Positions 52,667 through 61,259 of a DNA stretch of 64,000 bases are shown piece after piece; within the stretch, counting starts at the first letter, position 1, and each line of letters opens with the position of its first letter. The stretch is from assembly GCF_001192795.1 (NCBI RefSeq), contig NZ_DF968180.1:124001-188000 (forward strand), read 5' to 3'. The notes below the pieces were generated by a model, which had not been told where the DNA came from, made no database searches, and saw only the letters and a list, made by a program, of their open reading frames with translations. This DNA is from Flexilinea flocculi. Its GTDB lineage: Bacteria > Chloroflexota > Anaerolineae > Anaerolineales > Anaerolineaceae. A program made the translations under genes and the position numbers.

Positions 52667-52687
52667 GTAACATTTTCTTTTGATACA

Positions 52688-53014
52688 CACCGAGAGGATT
52701 GTGGAAAATTGCGAAAGGTCAGGCAGCTCTTCCTGGGACAGATCCGTTGTGTGAAATGCTATTTTCATTTCATTGAGTGTGTCAGTCAATGTTATTGTAA
52801 AAGGCACTTCATCTGTACGTTCCCGATTGACAATGACTAATACTGCCGGTTCCTGATATACAGCGGATTCTATCTTCTCTTTATCCAGAATTGGGAGCAG
52901 GGGCTGTCTGGCTTCCAGTGTAAATCCTTTCTTTTCGAGAAGAATGGCACATGCAAGCAGCAACATAACCAGGATCGGATTCAGCAGTCGAAAGAAAAAA
53001 AACTTTTTCGTCAT
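52688..53014 (-). pseudogene. DUF2194 protein, 5' part before the IS
   Basis: N-terminal fragment of about 109 codons with a signal-anchor (KFFFFRLLNPILVMLLLACAILL split by residue KK/F, about residues 4-27) and a first alpha/beta region (EPAVLVIVNRERTDE; FSTILSV). It reads directly into the IS, after which the frame runs 28 more codons of IS sequence. Its start overlaps the pelE stop by four bases. Together with 49685-51201 it would make a DUF2194 protein of about 610 residues, the usual family size. Confidence 0.82.
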
Positions 53015-53895
53015 TCCAAGTTCTCCACATAAAAAAGCAGATGCTGACGACCGGCAGCGGTAAAATCTACCGGAGTTTGTTTTAATCGCATGAGCAACTG
53101 CTGCATCCCGTCTTGATCATGTATTTCCACACATACACGAATTGCCTCAAGCCATGACGATTCATCCAATGGATTTAGACGGATCAATGATTGTGCAGTT
53201 CTTTTTGCTTCTTCAGCTTCTTTTAAGGCCAGACAGTTGCGTATTTTAATGCGGAGTATTGATGGATCTTCTGAGATTTCCGGCGCTTTTTCAAGCGCTT
53301 TTTTTAGTACCAGCTGTTGTCGGTAAAGCAATTGTCCTTCCAAAAGTCCGCTATCACAATATCGTGACAGCAAATCAATGTAATCGCGGTGTTTCGATGG
53401 ATTCTGAGGATCGTCAGCTAATTCCTGCTGCATCCTTTGGGATTCCAATTGAAATAGTCTTTGGATTTCCATGATAGTAGCTGTTGCATAATGTGCAGTT
53501 TCTGAATCTTCGTTGAATCGGGCTACCAGCAATAAATCGAGATATTTCATTGGATCCGAACGAAGGATGTTCATCATTAGCAAACGTCGTTTTTTGGGAT
53601 CATTGATCAGCAGTGCTTCTTCGAGCGGGATTGTCTCTTCCGGTGAGAGATAGGAAGAAAAGTTAAATTTCTCAAAATCTTCTTTTTGGTTTAACCAATC
53701 TAAATCGGGAGGTGTTTTACTGGAAGCACGAATTAATGCAAATCCGGTCAAGGGACCAAAAAACGGGATGAGAAGCATCCAGAGGAAATGGCTTGGATTA
53801 ATTCTGCGCCAATTTTTAATAGCATATATGCTTGTAATCAGCAACAATATTGCATGGATTAATAGAATTATCCCGATAATACCCAATTCAGACAT
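53011..53895 (-). CDS. pelE: PelE-like membrane/TPR protein
   Basis: Inner-membrane component of the Pel synthesis complex. Two N-terminal hydrophobic segments (IIGIILLIHAILLLITSIYA; HFLWMLLIPFFGPLTGFALI) precede a helical region with tetratricopeptide-like repeats (about residues 130-294; for example AKRTAQSLIRLNPLDESSWL). It is short for a PelE (294 residues) but in the right place between pelD and the DUF2194 gene. GGAG lies 7 bases before the ATG. It overlaps pelD by 8 bases and the next gene by 4. Confidence 0.8.
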   Translation of the reverse strand: MSELGIIGIILLIHAILLLITSIYAIKNWRRINPSHFLWMLLIPFFGPLTGFALIRASSKTPPDLDWLNQKEDFEKFNFSSYLSPEETIPLEEALLINDPKKRRLLMMNILRSDPMKYLDLLLVARFNEDSETAHYATATIMEIQRLFQLESQRMQQELADDPQNPSKHRDYIDLLSRYCDSGLLEGQLLYRQQLVLKKALEKAPEISEDPSILRIKIRNCLALKEAEEAKRTAQSLIRLNPLDESSWLEAIRVCVEIHDQDGMQQLLMRLKQTPVDFTAAGRQHLLFYVENLE

Positions 53896-55585
53896 TGGTA
53901 AACTCCATGGACGTAACGCTGCATGTTAAACCGGCAGACAAGAAGCGTTTTTCGATCTGAGGAAAATTATCGAGCGTTGCCTGCGGGAGCATCACGTAGA
54001 TAGATCCGTTTTCCAGTTGTCCGGCGATGTCTGTGCTGCGAATTGCACGGCCGATTCGTTGATCCAATTCACGGATGGAATAGTTATCGGTTGTGTTGTT
54101 AATACTCAGGAGCAGGTAGGAAGAAGCGCGCTGCCTGCGCATTTTACTGTAGACGGAAATCGTCGAACGGAATGCTTTGGCGGTCATAATGTGGGTGTCG
54201 TTTATATAAATCTCCGGATTGGTTCCAAAATAATATAAAGCGCGTATCATGGCTGATTGAACCAGCCCAGAAACAACATTTAACAAATTTTGATGGTACA
54301 GCGTTTGCTGTTCAAAGGGTACTTCCCATAATGTTATGACGGCTATTGGATGGTCATTCTGCATAATCGGTGTACAAAATGTCGGATATCCTGGAATCAG
54401 TTGTTTGTTAGCGAACATTTCTCCGCGATTGATAGATTCACGCATCTGAGGCATCTTATCCATGTCGATGGATTTTGGTAGATTGATTAATTCACGGGAG
54501 TGAACAACCATGCGCGCAAAGGATGAACTGCTGCTGCAGGAATATAGAGCCACACTCTTATTTTGCATGACATCTTCTAATATTCCCAGTGTTGAGAGAA
54601 AAACTTGCTCAGGCTGCAATGTGTCAAGTTCCTGTGTAATCGCATAGATACGGCCATAACTGTCACGGTAACGGACGACTTGTTCCTGCAGAGAATTTCT
54701 GTCTGCATCCACTCGTTTCAGCATCGTTTCAATAAATTCAGTTTCTTCAACACGTTGTTCTTTTTCGATTTGAATCGCTGTCATCGTTTCGGCGGTTCTA
54801 TCATGCAAAAATCCGAAGAGACCGCCGCTTAAGAGATACATTAACAGCGGCAGCCAATTGTCCATGTTGTATAACAGAAGATATAGATCTCTTCCGCTTT
54901 CTCTCCAACTGGCAGCATATCCGATACAGGCGATCATTCCGGCCATTGTTCCAAAAGGAGCACCATGTAATGTGCCCATGAGAATGACATAAAACAGCCA
55001 ATAGTCTACAAAACGGAACATGGCATCGTTATCGGTCATGCGCAGTAGACCTTCTGTTATCGCTGCGAAAAGGATCATCTCGATCCAGGGAATTGCTTTT
55101 CCAAATATTCGGCGAATATTTCCTCTGATCCATTTAAAAAAGTTTCTATCTTCCTTTTTTAAGCTGGTCCTGGTAAATATTTCGTCCAATTCGGAAATCC
55201 AGCGATGTCGTGGAATCCAGTTAACCCCGGCTTTCGTATCCCGACTTTGAAGACGCGGGCGAGGCAGAGAATTTTCCAGATAGGATATTTTCAATGACGG
55301 CAGATATTGTTGTATCTTGCTGGCTGCATCCGCATAGGTATATTCCTCACCGTAATAGAGGTGTACGATACCGGAACATCTTTTTTCCAGTCCAAGCGTG
55401 AGAAATAATGCGAAGTCATCCACATGCAGAAAATCGCAGGGCGTTTCCGGTGGTCCTGATAATTGGAAAGTCAGATCATTTTGAGAACTCTTTAATGCGC
55501 GGGAGAAAAAAGCATCTTCAGTTCCCGGTGCATATAGACTGGGAACACGAACGAGCAGTTTTCCATATTCTCTGATGCGGTGAAA
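53888..55585 (-). pseudogene. pelD: PelD, c-di-GMP receptor, with the C-terminal part of a fused SDR domain (5' end lost to a frameshift)
   Basis: C-terminal part of an SDR-PelD fusion. The first 130 or so codons are the end of an NAD-epimerase-like domain (VRVPSLYAPG; CDFLHVDDFALFLTLGL). Then come four hydrophobic segments (about residues 170-275), a coiled coil, a GAF domain (about 315-455) and a degenerate GGDEF domain. The last keeps the inhibitory-site motif R519-S-T-D522, the RxxD through which PelD binds c-di-GMP. No proper start codon and RBS exist for this frame; it begins in phase with the upstream SDR gene except for one missing base near 55583-55585. Confidence 0.8.
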
Positions 55586-56022
55586 CGCAGACAATCCTCT
55601 GCGGCTTTGATCAAAATACCGGTCTGTGTGTCTGGGATAGGAGTCTCTTCTTCATAGCCGTTTTGACCGCTGCTAAACACGCGCAGATCCGTTACTAAAA
55701 TGAACTTTTCTACGCCGGAGGATGAAGCAGTGTGCGAAAACTGGAAAAGAACGTCCAACATGGAACCTTGAACAGAACCAAATGCCAAATTGTCTTCACA
55801 TTGATAGGCGTAGAAGAAAACAATGGCATCAAATCTTCCGCTCTCCAAAACCTGCAAAGCATCAGGATGACTGGGACGTATGTCATGCAGGACAGCTTTC
55901 GTTTGCGGCGGGACTGGCGAAATCCCGCGTCCAAGGAGAGAGACCTGGTGCCCTTCCCGTGATAGTCTGTCAACCATCCCCCAGATCATTGGTGTTAGAA
56001 TGCCAGTCAACAATATCTTCAT
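55583..56022 (-). pseudogene. SDR/epimerase-like N-terminal part of the SDR-PelD fusion, frameshifted
   Basis: Rossmann-type domain start (MKILLTGILTPMIWGMVDRL) with a weakened glycine motif, then VEKFILVTDLRVFSSG and GILIKAAEDCLRF. After CLR the frame turns into unrelated residues, while the other frame continues FHRIREYGKLLVRVPSLYAPG, exactly as an epimerase should. One extra T in the GTTT run (55583-55585 on the plus strand as AAA) would join both into one protein of about 715 residues. The start at 56022 is preferred (GAGGT 7 bases upstream). It is the first gene of the pel operon. Confidence 0.78.
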
Positions 56023-56190
56023 GCCCATAACCTCATTTTTTCACGAGACGTTGGTTTATATAATTCGATCATACTGTTGTTGAAAAGAAAATAAGAAACC
56101 TAAAGCAGAAATAAGCTGTGATCCACTGTATTGTTCAAAAATAACAATTTTCAGTATGATCGAAAAAATATCTATTGAAGATGATGGTAT

Positions 56191-56355
56191 CAGCAATTCC
56201 AAATTATCTTTCTTTATTCGAATATTTACTCAGAATTTGCAATCACTGTTATTCGATAACTGACATTCTAAAAAATTTGAAATTTCGGCCGGTCCTCCGA
56301 TTCAATCGAGAAAATAATAACGAATAATTCTCTCCTCCATTTCGAATCGCTCCTG
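56191..56355. repeat. Degenerate palindrome copies upstream of the pel operon
   Basis: CAGCAATTCCAAATTATC (56191), ATTTGAAATTTCGGCCGG (56276) and CCATTTCGAATCGCTCCTG (56338-56356) mark two decayed copies. The gap 56029-56800 contains only repeats; no gene is seen. Confidence 0.5.
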
Positions 56356-56431
56356 ACAACCCTGTAAGGTTGAAAACCATTGTTTTTGTGTAAATATTCT
56401 ATCTAATTGTCTCATAAATGTAAATGAACAA

Positions 56432-56516
56432 CAGTTCGAAATATGGGGCGGGTTCCATCTTGACAACATGGAACTCCCGATTGATCTGAATTGTGAGTCT
56501 ATATTTTGAATTGCTG
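56432..56516. repeat. Dispersed palindrome copy with short stem
   Basis: Left end CAGTTCGAAATATGG; stem GTTCCAT / ATGGAAC (56452-56458, 56468-56474); right end ATATTTTGAATTGCTGG. Confidence 0.7.
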
Positions 56517-56529
56517 GTAGATGAATAGG

Positions 56530-56650
56530 TAGTTCGGAATTTGGATGAGACTATTCAATAAAGATTTAGATTTTATGATTCTGTTCTTGATGCGCATAGC
56601 ATATAAATAACGGAATCATAATTAAATCATCTTTATTTCGAACCGATAGT
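56530..56650. repeat. Dispersed palindrome copy with 13-bp stem
   Basis: Left end AGTTCGGAATTTGG; arms TTATGATTCTGTT (56573-56585) and AACGGAATCATAA (56609-56621) pair fully with one G-U; right end TTTATTTCGAACCGATAG. Confidence 0.7.
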
Positions 56651-56800
56651 AAATGACCAGTCTCCTGGCAGAGTAATTCGGACTTAGAAAAAGTCTTTTA
56701 AAAAAGGCAGTAGAATGCCGTTACATCAGCGAATTATTCTGATTGAGGATGCTAAAATCTTGTTTCAATCGATATCAAAATTCCTTATGACCATTCGCAA

Positions 56801-57610
56801 TTAATACGATTCAATTTGGATTGTCTGTACGTTTTCGATTTGAAACGGCATGATCATGTTGGCAAATTCAACCATTTTTTGCGCTGAGTCGCTGACATAA
56901 AACTCATATTTCGGATGTTGATTCTGTGTATTTAATAAATTTTTTGCCTGCAGGATTTTCTTGACTTCGAGTGAAGTGACCTCAGAAGGATCAACACAGG
57001 TAACTCCACTGCCCATAAACTTTTCTATAGACGATCTGAGTAATGGATAATGGGTACATCCCAGCATCAGTGTGTCTATGTTTGAGTTCCGCAGCTCTTC
57101 CAAATAGCGGACGATGATGCCGTCAGTCAACACATCTTCCAGCATGCCTTCTTCGACAAAAGGAACAAACAACGGGCACGCTTTGTTAAAAACCTCTATT
57201 TGCGGATTGATTTTTTTTATCGATGATTCATATGCACGACTTGCGATGGTTGCATAAGTGCCAATAACGCCAATCCGTTGATTCCGGCTGCTTTCAACGG
57301 CTGCTATAGCGCCGGGTTGAATTACGCCCAGGATCGGAATCGGTAATTCTTTTTCAACCTCATGCAGGGCATACGCGCTGGCTGTATTACAGGCGATGAC
57401 GATTGCTTTCACCTGTTTCGTCTCAAGAAAGCGAATGATTTGGCGGGTGTACCGCAGCACCGTTTCTTTGGATTTATTACCATAAGGGACTCTGGCTGTA
57501 TCTCCAAAATAGACAATATTTTCTTCAGGCATGATTTGTATCAATTTTCTCATGACTGTCAACCCTCCGACTCCTGAATCAAATATGCCGATTGGTGCGC
57601 TGGAATTCAT
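56801..57610 (-). CDS. murI: Glutamate racemase
   Basis: Cofactor-independent racemase supplying D-glutamate for peptidoglycan. Both catalytic cysteines are present: Cys74 in VIACNTASAYA and the second in LMLGCTHYPLL (about residue 186). The N-terminal IGIFDSGVGGLTV and GDTARVPYGNKS are also seen. The start at 57610 (MNSSAPIG) is preferred because AGGAG lies 7 bases upstream; an in-frame ATG ten codons earlier lacks this. Predicted 269 residues. A single gene surrounded by repeat-rich DNA. Confidence 0.95.
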   Translation of the reverse strand: MNSSAPIGIFDSGVGGLTVMRKLIQIMPEENIVYFGDTARVPYGNKSKETVLRYTRQIIRFLETKQVKAIVIACNTASAYALHEVEKELPIPILGVIQPGAIAAVESSRNQRIGVIGTYATIASRAYESSIKKINPQIEVFNKACPLFVPFVEEGMLEDVLTDGIIVRYLEELRNSNIDTLMLGCTHYPLLRSSIEKFMGSGVTCVDPSEVTSLEVKKILQAKNLLNTQNQHPKYEFYVSDSAQKMVEFANMIMPFQIENVQTIQIESY

Positions 57611-57685
57611 CCCGTTTCTCCTGAACTGTATCGATTTCAATTTCTCATTGATTATAAAACAGTTTCAAAGTGATAGATTGAACAT

Positions 57686-57897
57686 CAGCAATTCCAAATA
57701 TGAGAAAAATTATTTATTGTTGTGTTGTTTTTACGCTTCGTACTAACGATTTATAGGGTGAGTAGTTCATGGATTTATCTGTTTTTGGGAGGAGGGTGTT
57801 AGTCCGATGAAGCAATCTGTTTTCATTTGCGGCAGGAGATTGCTTCATCTCTACGATTTTCATTTTTTTCTCCGAATTCCCATATTTCAAATTGCTG
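57686..57897. repeat. Dispersed palindrome copy carrying a nested second repeat
   Basis: Left end CAGCAATTCCAAATATGAG and the left arm (TATTGTTGTGTTGTTTTTAC, from 57714) are present and the right end CCATATTTCAAATTGCTG is at 57880-57897. The right arm is missing; in its place sits a CGATGAAGCAATCTG...AGATTGCTTCATC palindrome (57810-57848 and surroundings) of the second repeat type. Confidence 0.7.
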
Positions 57898-57979
57898 GCA
57901 GATGTTTCTTAGGGCATTAAGAAATGGTTTATACTTTTTTTAGGTACAAATTTTTATATCGCTGTTCTCTGATTAACCA

Positions 57980-58037
57980 GTAATTCGAATTTTGGAAATG
58001 CTTTTCAAAAAATATCCTCCTGTAATTCGAGTTCCTG
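57980..58037. repeat. Minimal palindrome copy without hairpin
   Basis: AGTAATTCGAATTTTGG and TGTAATTCGAGTTCCTG bound about 58 bases. No gene is seen between murI and the LysR gene. Confidence 0.45.
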
Positions 58038-58083
58038 CTTATTAACACCGAATTCAGGCAGCAATTCATTTGATTCAATCAAT

Positions 58084-58195
58084 CGTAATTTGAAATATTC
58101 ACTGACGATTTGAAAAACAATATTGTTGAGATGCTTTTACGTTTCGTGTAAAAACATCTCAACGACAAAGATTTCACACCATGTTTTGTATTGCT
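58084..58195. repeat. Dispersed palindrome upstream of the LysR gene
   Basis: Arms GTTGAGATGCTTTTAC (58125-58140) and GTAAAAACATCTCAAC (58148-58163) pair with a single C-A mismatch. Ends are degenerate (CGTAATTTGAAATATTC; GTTTTGTATTGCTA). Confidence 0.75.
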
Positions 58196-58232
58196 ATTCA
58201 CTCAAGGTATATCTGAAAAGAGGTCATATAAC

Positions 58233-59171
58233 GTGAATATCCTTCATCTGAAATATGCACTGGAAGTAGAAAAAACCGAATCGATTACCAAAGCGGCAAA
58301 AAACCTTTATGTCGGGCAGCCCAATTTGAGCAAGGCGATCAAAGATCTGGAGAATACAATCGGTTTTAATATTTTTTTGCGAACTCCAAAAGGAATGACT
58401 CCGACCCGGCGTGGCAGAGAATTCCTGGATCAGGCAAGAACAATTGTTCTGAAATTTGATGAATTGGAATCGACTTATCAACCAGTTAAACCCACTGTCC
58501 AGCGATTTACAATTTCAATTCCGCGTGCAAGCTACATTTCCCGTGCGTTTACCCGCTTTGTTCAGACACTTGATCCGCAGAAAGAGATTGAGCTGAATTT
58601 TTTTGAGACCAATTCGATTCGGGCGATTGATAATATTTTGGAGACAGAATGCAATTTGGGCGTGATCCGTTTTCATACATCGCATGAGAAGTACTTTCTT
58701 GATTTGATCCGGGAGAAGAGCTTGCAGCATCGTGAGATCTGGCAGTTTGAGTACGTCTTGTTATTGTCGAAAAATCATCCGCTGGCAAATAGCCCGACAA
58801 TCACTTATACGGATGTTTTGAACTATATTGAAATTGTGCACGGTGACCTGACGATTCCAATGACGCAATTTACCGGGTCTCAGACTGCGCAGAATTTATT
58901 TTCAGTCAGCAAACGCATTTTTGTCTATGAACGCGGAAGCCAGTTCGATCTGTTAAGCAATATTCCGGAAACATATATGTGGGTATCTCCCATTCCGGCA
59001 GATCTGGCTGACCGTTATCAATTGGTGCAGCGAAAATGTAAAATGGATAACTGGAAATTTAAGGACGTTTTGATTTATCCGGTGGGGTATCAGCTTTCTT
59101 CGCAGGATCAGGTGTTTATTACTGAGCTTTTCCGGTGCAAAGACGAAGTATCTTCCATTCGTTATAATTGA
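58233..59171 (+). CDS. LysR-family transcriptional regulator
   Basis: DNA-binding regulator with an N-terminal winged helix (HLKYALEVEKTESITKAAKN, then LYVGQPNLSKAIKDLE, residues 3-60) and a C-terminal effector-binding region of about 220 residues. The start is GTG at 58233, preceded by AGAGG at 9 bases; the longer in-frame ORF has no such site. It is followed by a terminator and then the alcohol dehydrogenase gene on the same strand, which may be a target, although LysR targets are usually divergent. The effector is unknown. Confidence 0.9.
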   Translation: MNILHLKYALEVEKTESITKAAKNLYVGQPNLSKAIKDLENTIGFNIFLRTPKGMTPTRRGREFLDQARTIVLKFDELESTYQPVKPTVQRFTISIPRASYISRAFTRFVQTLDPQKEIELNFFETNSIRAIDNILETECNLGVIRFHTSHEKYFLDLIREKSLQHREIWQFEYVLLLSKNHPLANSPTITYTDVLNYIEIVHGDLTIPMTQFTGSQTAQNLFSVSKRIFVYERGSQFDLLSNIPETYMWVSPIPADLADRYQLVQRKCKMDNWKFKDVLIYPVGYQLSSQDQVFITELFRCKDEVSSIRYN

Positions 59172-59217
59172 TTGCTGAACTGTCATCATTTTTTAAACCA
59201 CTGAATAAAGAAGTATG

Positions 59218-59258
59218 AACGGGCTTCTCAAAATAACAGAGAAACCCGTTCTTTTTCA
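59218..59258 (+). terminator. Intrinsic terminator of the LysR gene
   Basis: GAACGGG (59218-59224) pairs with CCCGTTC (59245-59251), with an inner TCTC/GAGA extension, followed by TTTTT. Confidence 0.85.
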
Positions 59259-59260
59259 AT

Positions 59261-59294
59261 GATTCGAGATGTAGCCCGGTCTTTCGAATTGCAG
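59261..59294. repeat. Minimal palindrome copy upstream of adh
   Basis: GATTCGAGATGTAGCCC and GGTCTTTCGAATTGCAG lie back to back with no central hairpin. The right end overlaps the adh -35 box. Confidence 0.5.
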
Positions 59295-59318
59295 ATTCTT
59301 TTATTGAACTGGTATATT
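59289..59318 (+). promoter_or_regulatory. adh promoter with -35 at the palindrome end
   Basis: TTGCAG (59289-59294), 18-bp spacer, TATATT (59313-59318), about 110 bases before the adh start. Confidence 0.6.
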
Positions 59319-59428
59319 AAAAATTACATCTCCGTATGAATTATAAGAATTTTACAAAAACCATATTTCTCGTTATTATTTTCACAAGTCAAGATCAGGA
59401 AAGAATCTTGAAAAAAAAGGAGAGAAAA

Positions 59429-60604
59429 ATGGCAAGATTTACTTTACCGCGTGATATTTATTATGGTCCGGGTTCACTGGAGACTTTGAAGACGTTAAAA
59501 GGGAAAAAAGCGATCATCGTCGTGGGCGGCGGATCAATGAAAAAATTCGGATTCCTGGATCAAGCTGTCGCATATTTAAGCGAAGCCGGAATTGAAGTGC
59601 AATTATTCGAGAATGTGGAACCGGATCCCTCGGTTGAAACTGTTATGAAAGGCGCTGAAGCGATGCGCAAATTTCAGCCGGATTGGATTATTTCGATGGG
59701 TGGCGGATCACCGATTGATGCGGCAAAGGCTATGTGGGCTTTTTATGAGTATCCAGAAACCACATTTGAAGATCTGATTGTTCCGTTCAACTTTCCGGAA
59801 CTGCGCACAAAGGCGAGATTTCTGGCAATTCCTTCCACATCCGGAACTGCCACAGAAGTGACGGCATTTTCAGTGATCACCGATTATGCAAAAGGAATCA
59901 AATATCCATTAGCTGATTTCAACATCACTCCGGATATCGCAATTGTGGATCCAGCGCTGGCAGAGACCATGCCTGCCAAATTGACGGCTCATACCGGTAT
60001 GGATGCGCTGACACATGCCATCGAAGCATATGTTTCTACCTTGCATTCCCCGTTTACAGATCCTCTGGCAATTAAAGCAATTCAAATGGTCATTGATTAT
60101 CTGCCGGCATCCTATCAAGGCGATATGGCTGCCCGTGAACAAATGCATTACGGTCAATGCCTGGCAGGAATGGCATTCTCCAATGCATTGCTGGGTATTG
60201 TACACTCTATGGCACATAAGACCGGCGCTGCATTTTCAACCGGACATATCCCTCACGGCTGTGCCAATGCCATTTACCTGCCGTATGTGATTCATTTCAA
60301 TGCAAAGATGGCAGAAGCCCGCTACGCAGACATCGCCCGCTCCATTGGTTTGCAGGGTACAACCGATGCCGACCTGGTCAATGCGCTATGCAAAAAGATT
60401 GAAGCATACAATGAAAAATTATCGATTCCAAAGACCTTGAAAGAATTTGGAATTGATGAGACTGAGTTCAAACAAAAAATCATCAAGATTTCCGAGTTGG
60501 CAGTCGGTGATGCCTGCACCGGTTCCAATCCGCGCCCGATTACAGCGGCTGAAATGGAAAAGCTCTTTACCTGCATCTACTACGGAATCGATGTGAACTT
60601 CTAA
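59429..60604 (+). CDS. Iron-containing alcohol dehydrogenase
   Basis: Group III metal-dependent alcohol dehydrogenase (butanol dehydrogenase-like) reducing aldehydes with NAD(P)H. Nucleotide site GGGSPIDAAKAMW, TSGTATEVT, and iron ligands Asp192 and His196 (GMDALTHAIEAY), His263 (SMAHKTGA) and His276 (GHIPHGCANAI) are all present. The ATG at 59429 follows AAGGAGAG by 6 bases; the 31 upstream in-frame codons lack family similarity. Predicted 391 residues. A fermentative role is likely in this anaerobe-like gene context. Confidence 0.94.
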   Translation: MARFTLPRDIYYGPGSLETLKTLKGKKAIIVVGGGSMKKFGFLDQAVAYLSEAGIEVQLFENVEPDPSVETVMKGAEAMRKFQPDWIISMGGGSPIDAAKAMWAFYEYPETTFEDLIVPFNFPELRTKARFLAIPSTSGTATEVTAFSVITDYAKGIKYPLADFNITPDIAIVDPALAETMPAKLTAHTGMDALTHAIEAYVSTLHSPFTDPLAIKAIQMVIDYLPASYQGDMAAREQMHYGQCLAGMAFSNALLGIVHSMAHKTGAAFSTGHIPHGCANAIYLPYVIHFNAKMAEARYADIARSIGLQGTTDADLVNALCKKIEAYNEKLSIPKTLKEFGIDETEFKQKIIKISELAVGDACTGSNPRPITAAEMEKLFTCIYYGIDVNF

Positions 60605-60611
60605 GGGAAGG

Positions 60612-60688
60612 TTTGCCGGAATTCCTCCGAAAATTTTCTATGTAGAGATGATCATCCCGGTATGGGATGATCATCTCTCACCGGCAAA
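60612..60688. terminator. Nested hairpin after adh, probable terminator or cruciform
   Basis: Inner perfect 15-bp stem AGAGATGATCATCCC / GGGATGATCATCTCT (60644-60658, 60664-60678) inside an outer 8-bp stem TTTGCCGG / CCGGCAAA (60612-60619, 60681-60688). There is no T-run after it, so it may stabilise rather than terminate the transcript. Confidence 0.6.
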
Positions 60689-60729
60689 TCCGCTCAAAAA
60701 GAATCATATTTGAAACAGAATGGACACAA

Positions 60730-60853
60730 TCAGCAATTCTAAATATGGAAAAGAATAATAGTTGTTGTGTAGTTTTTGCGCGAAGCGCAAAAACTACACA
60801 ACAACAAGATCTCTTTTTTTCTCAAAAGGCTTTTCGAAATTTCGAATTACTGG
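60730..60853. repeat. Dispersed palindrome with 21-bp perfect stem
   Basis: Left end CAGCAATTCTAAATATGG; arms 60761-60781 and 60785-60805 (GTTGTTGTGTAGTTTTTGCG start) perfectly complementary, loop GAA; right end AAATTTCGAATTACTGG. Compared with 14361-14480 the stem has a T-to-A change matched by a change on the other arm. Confidence 0.9.
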
Positions 60854-61143
60854 GACATAATACGGAATCTTGATCAGTAAAGCGGAAGGTATATAAAAAA
60901 GTATATATCCTTATGTAATTTAGGAATTTCTCAAAATAGAGAAAAGTGGTTACCATTTTGACCAGTTAACGCATAGAAGCGCCGCATCATAAACTGGAAA
61001 AACCAAAAAAAGTTTTGCAACATAGCGGCTTTTCTTCAGCAAAACAGCTTATATCGAATCTCTTTCTTCGTTAAATGGTCGTACCGGAAGTACTTTTCTC
61101 GGTACGACCATTCCTTTAAAAAAAATATACCTCCTTCTTTGAT

Positions 61144-61248
61144 CAATGATTCGCAATATGGAAAGTACTATTTGTTGTTATGTTGTTTTTATGCTGCGCG
61201 CAAAAACATCACAACAACAAAGAATCCTCCCCATAGTTTGAATTGCTG
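61144..61248. repeat. Dispersed palindrome with decaying stem
   Basis: Arms 61171-61194 and 61198-61221 match at about 20 of 24 positions, differing mainly by transitions; right end ATAGTTTGAATTGCTG. No gene is seen between 60605 and 61601. Confidence 0.75.
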
Positions 61249-61259
61249 CTTTTTTTCAT

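Larger units (their letters stand above)
51202..52687 (+). mobile_element. Insertion sequence with rve-type transposase, inserted in the DUF2194 gene
   Basis: About 1486 bp. The ends are imperfect inverted repeats running inward for roughly 60 bases: left TGAATCATAATTAATGTTAC (from 51202), right on the complement TGTATCAAAAGAAAATGTTA (from 52687), then a shared ATCG..GAATCAAA and TGTTACC block. The ends begin TG and finish CA. No convincing target duplication was found; boundaries may be off by one or two bases. It carries one transposase gene and a 230-base non-coding right part. Confidence 0.82.

Noticed and set aside
57640-57700. murI promoter using a palindrome end as -35
   Set aside because: TTGCTG is about 30 bp from the nearest TATAAT on the minus strand, unlike the 18 bp found at four other genes.
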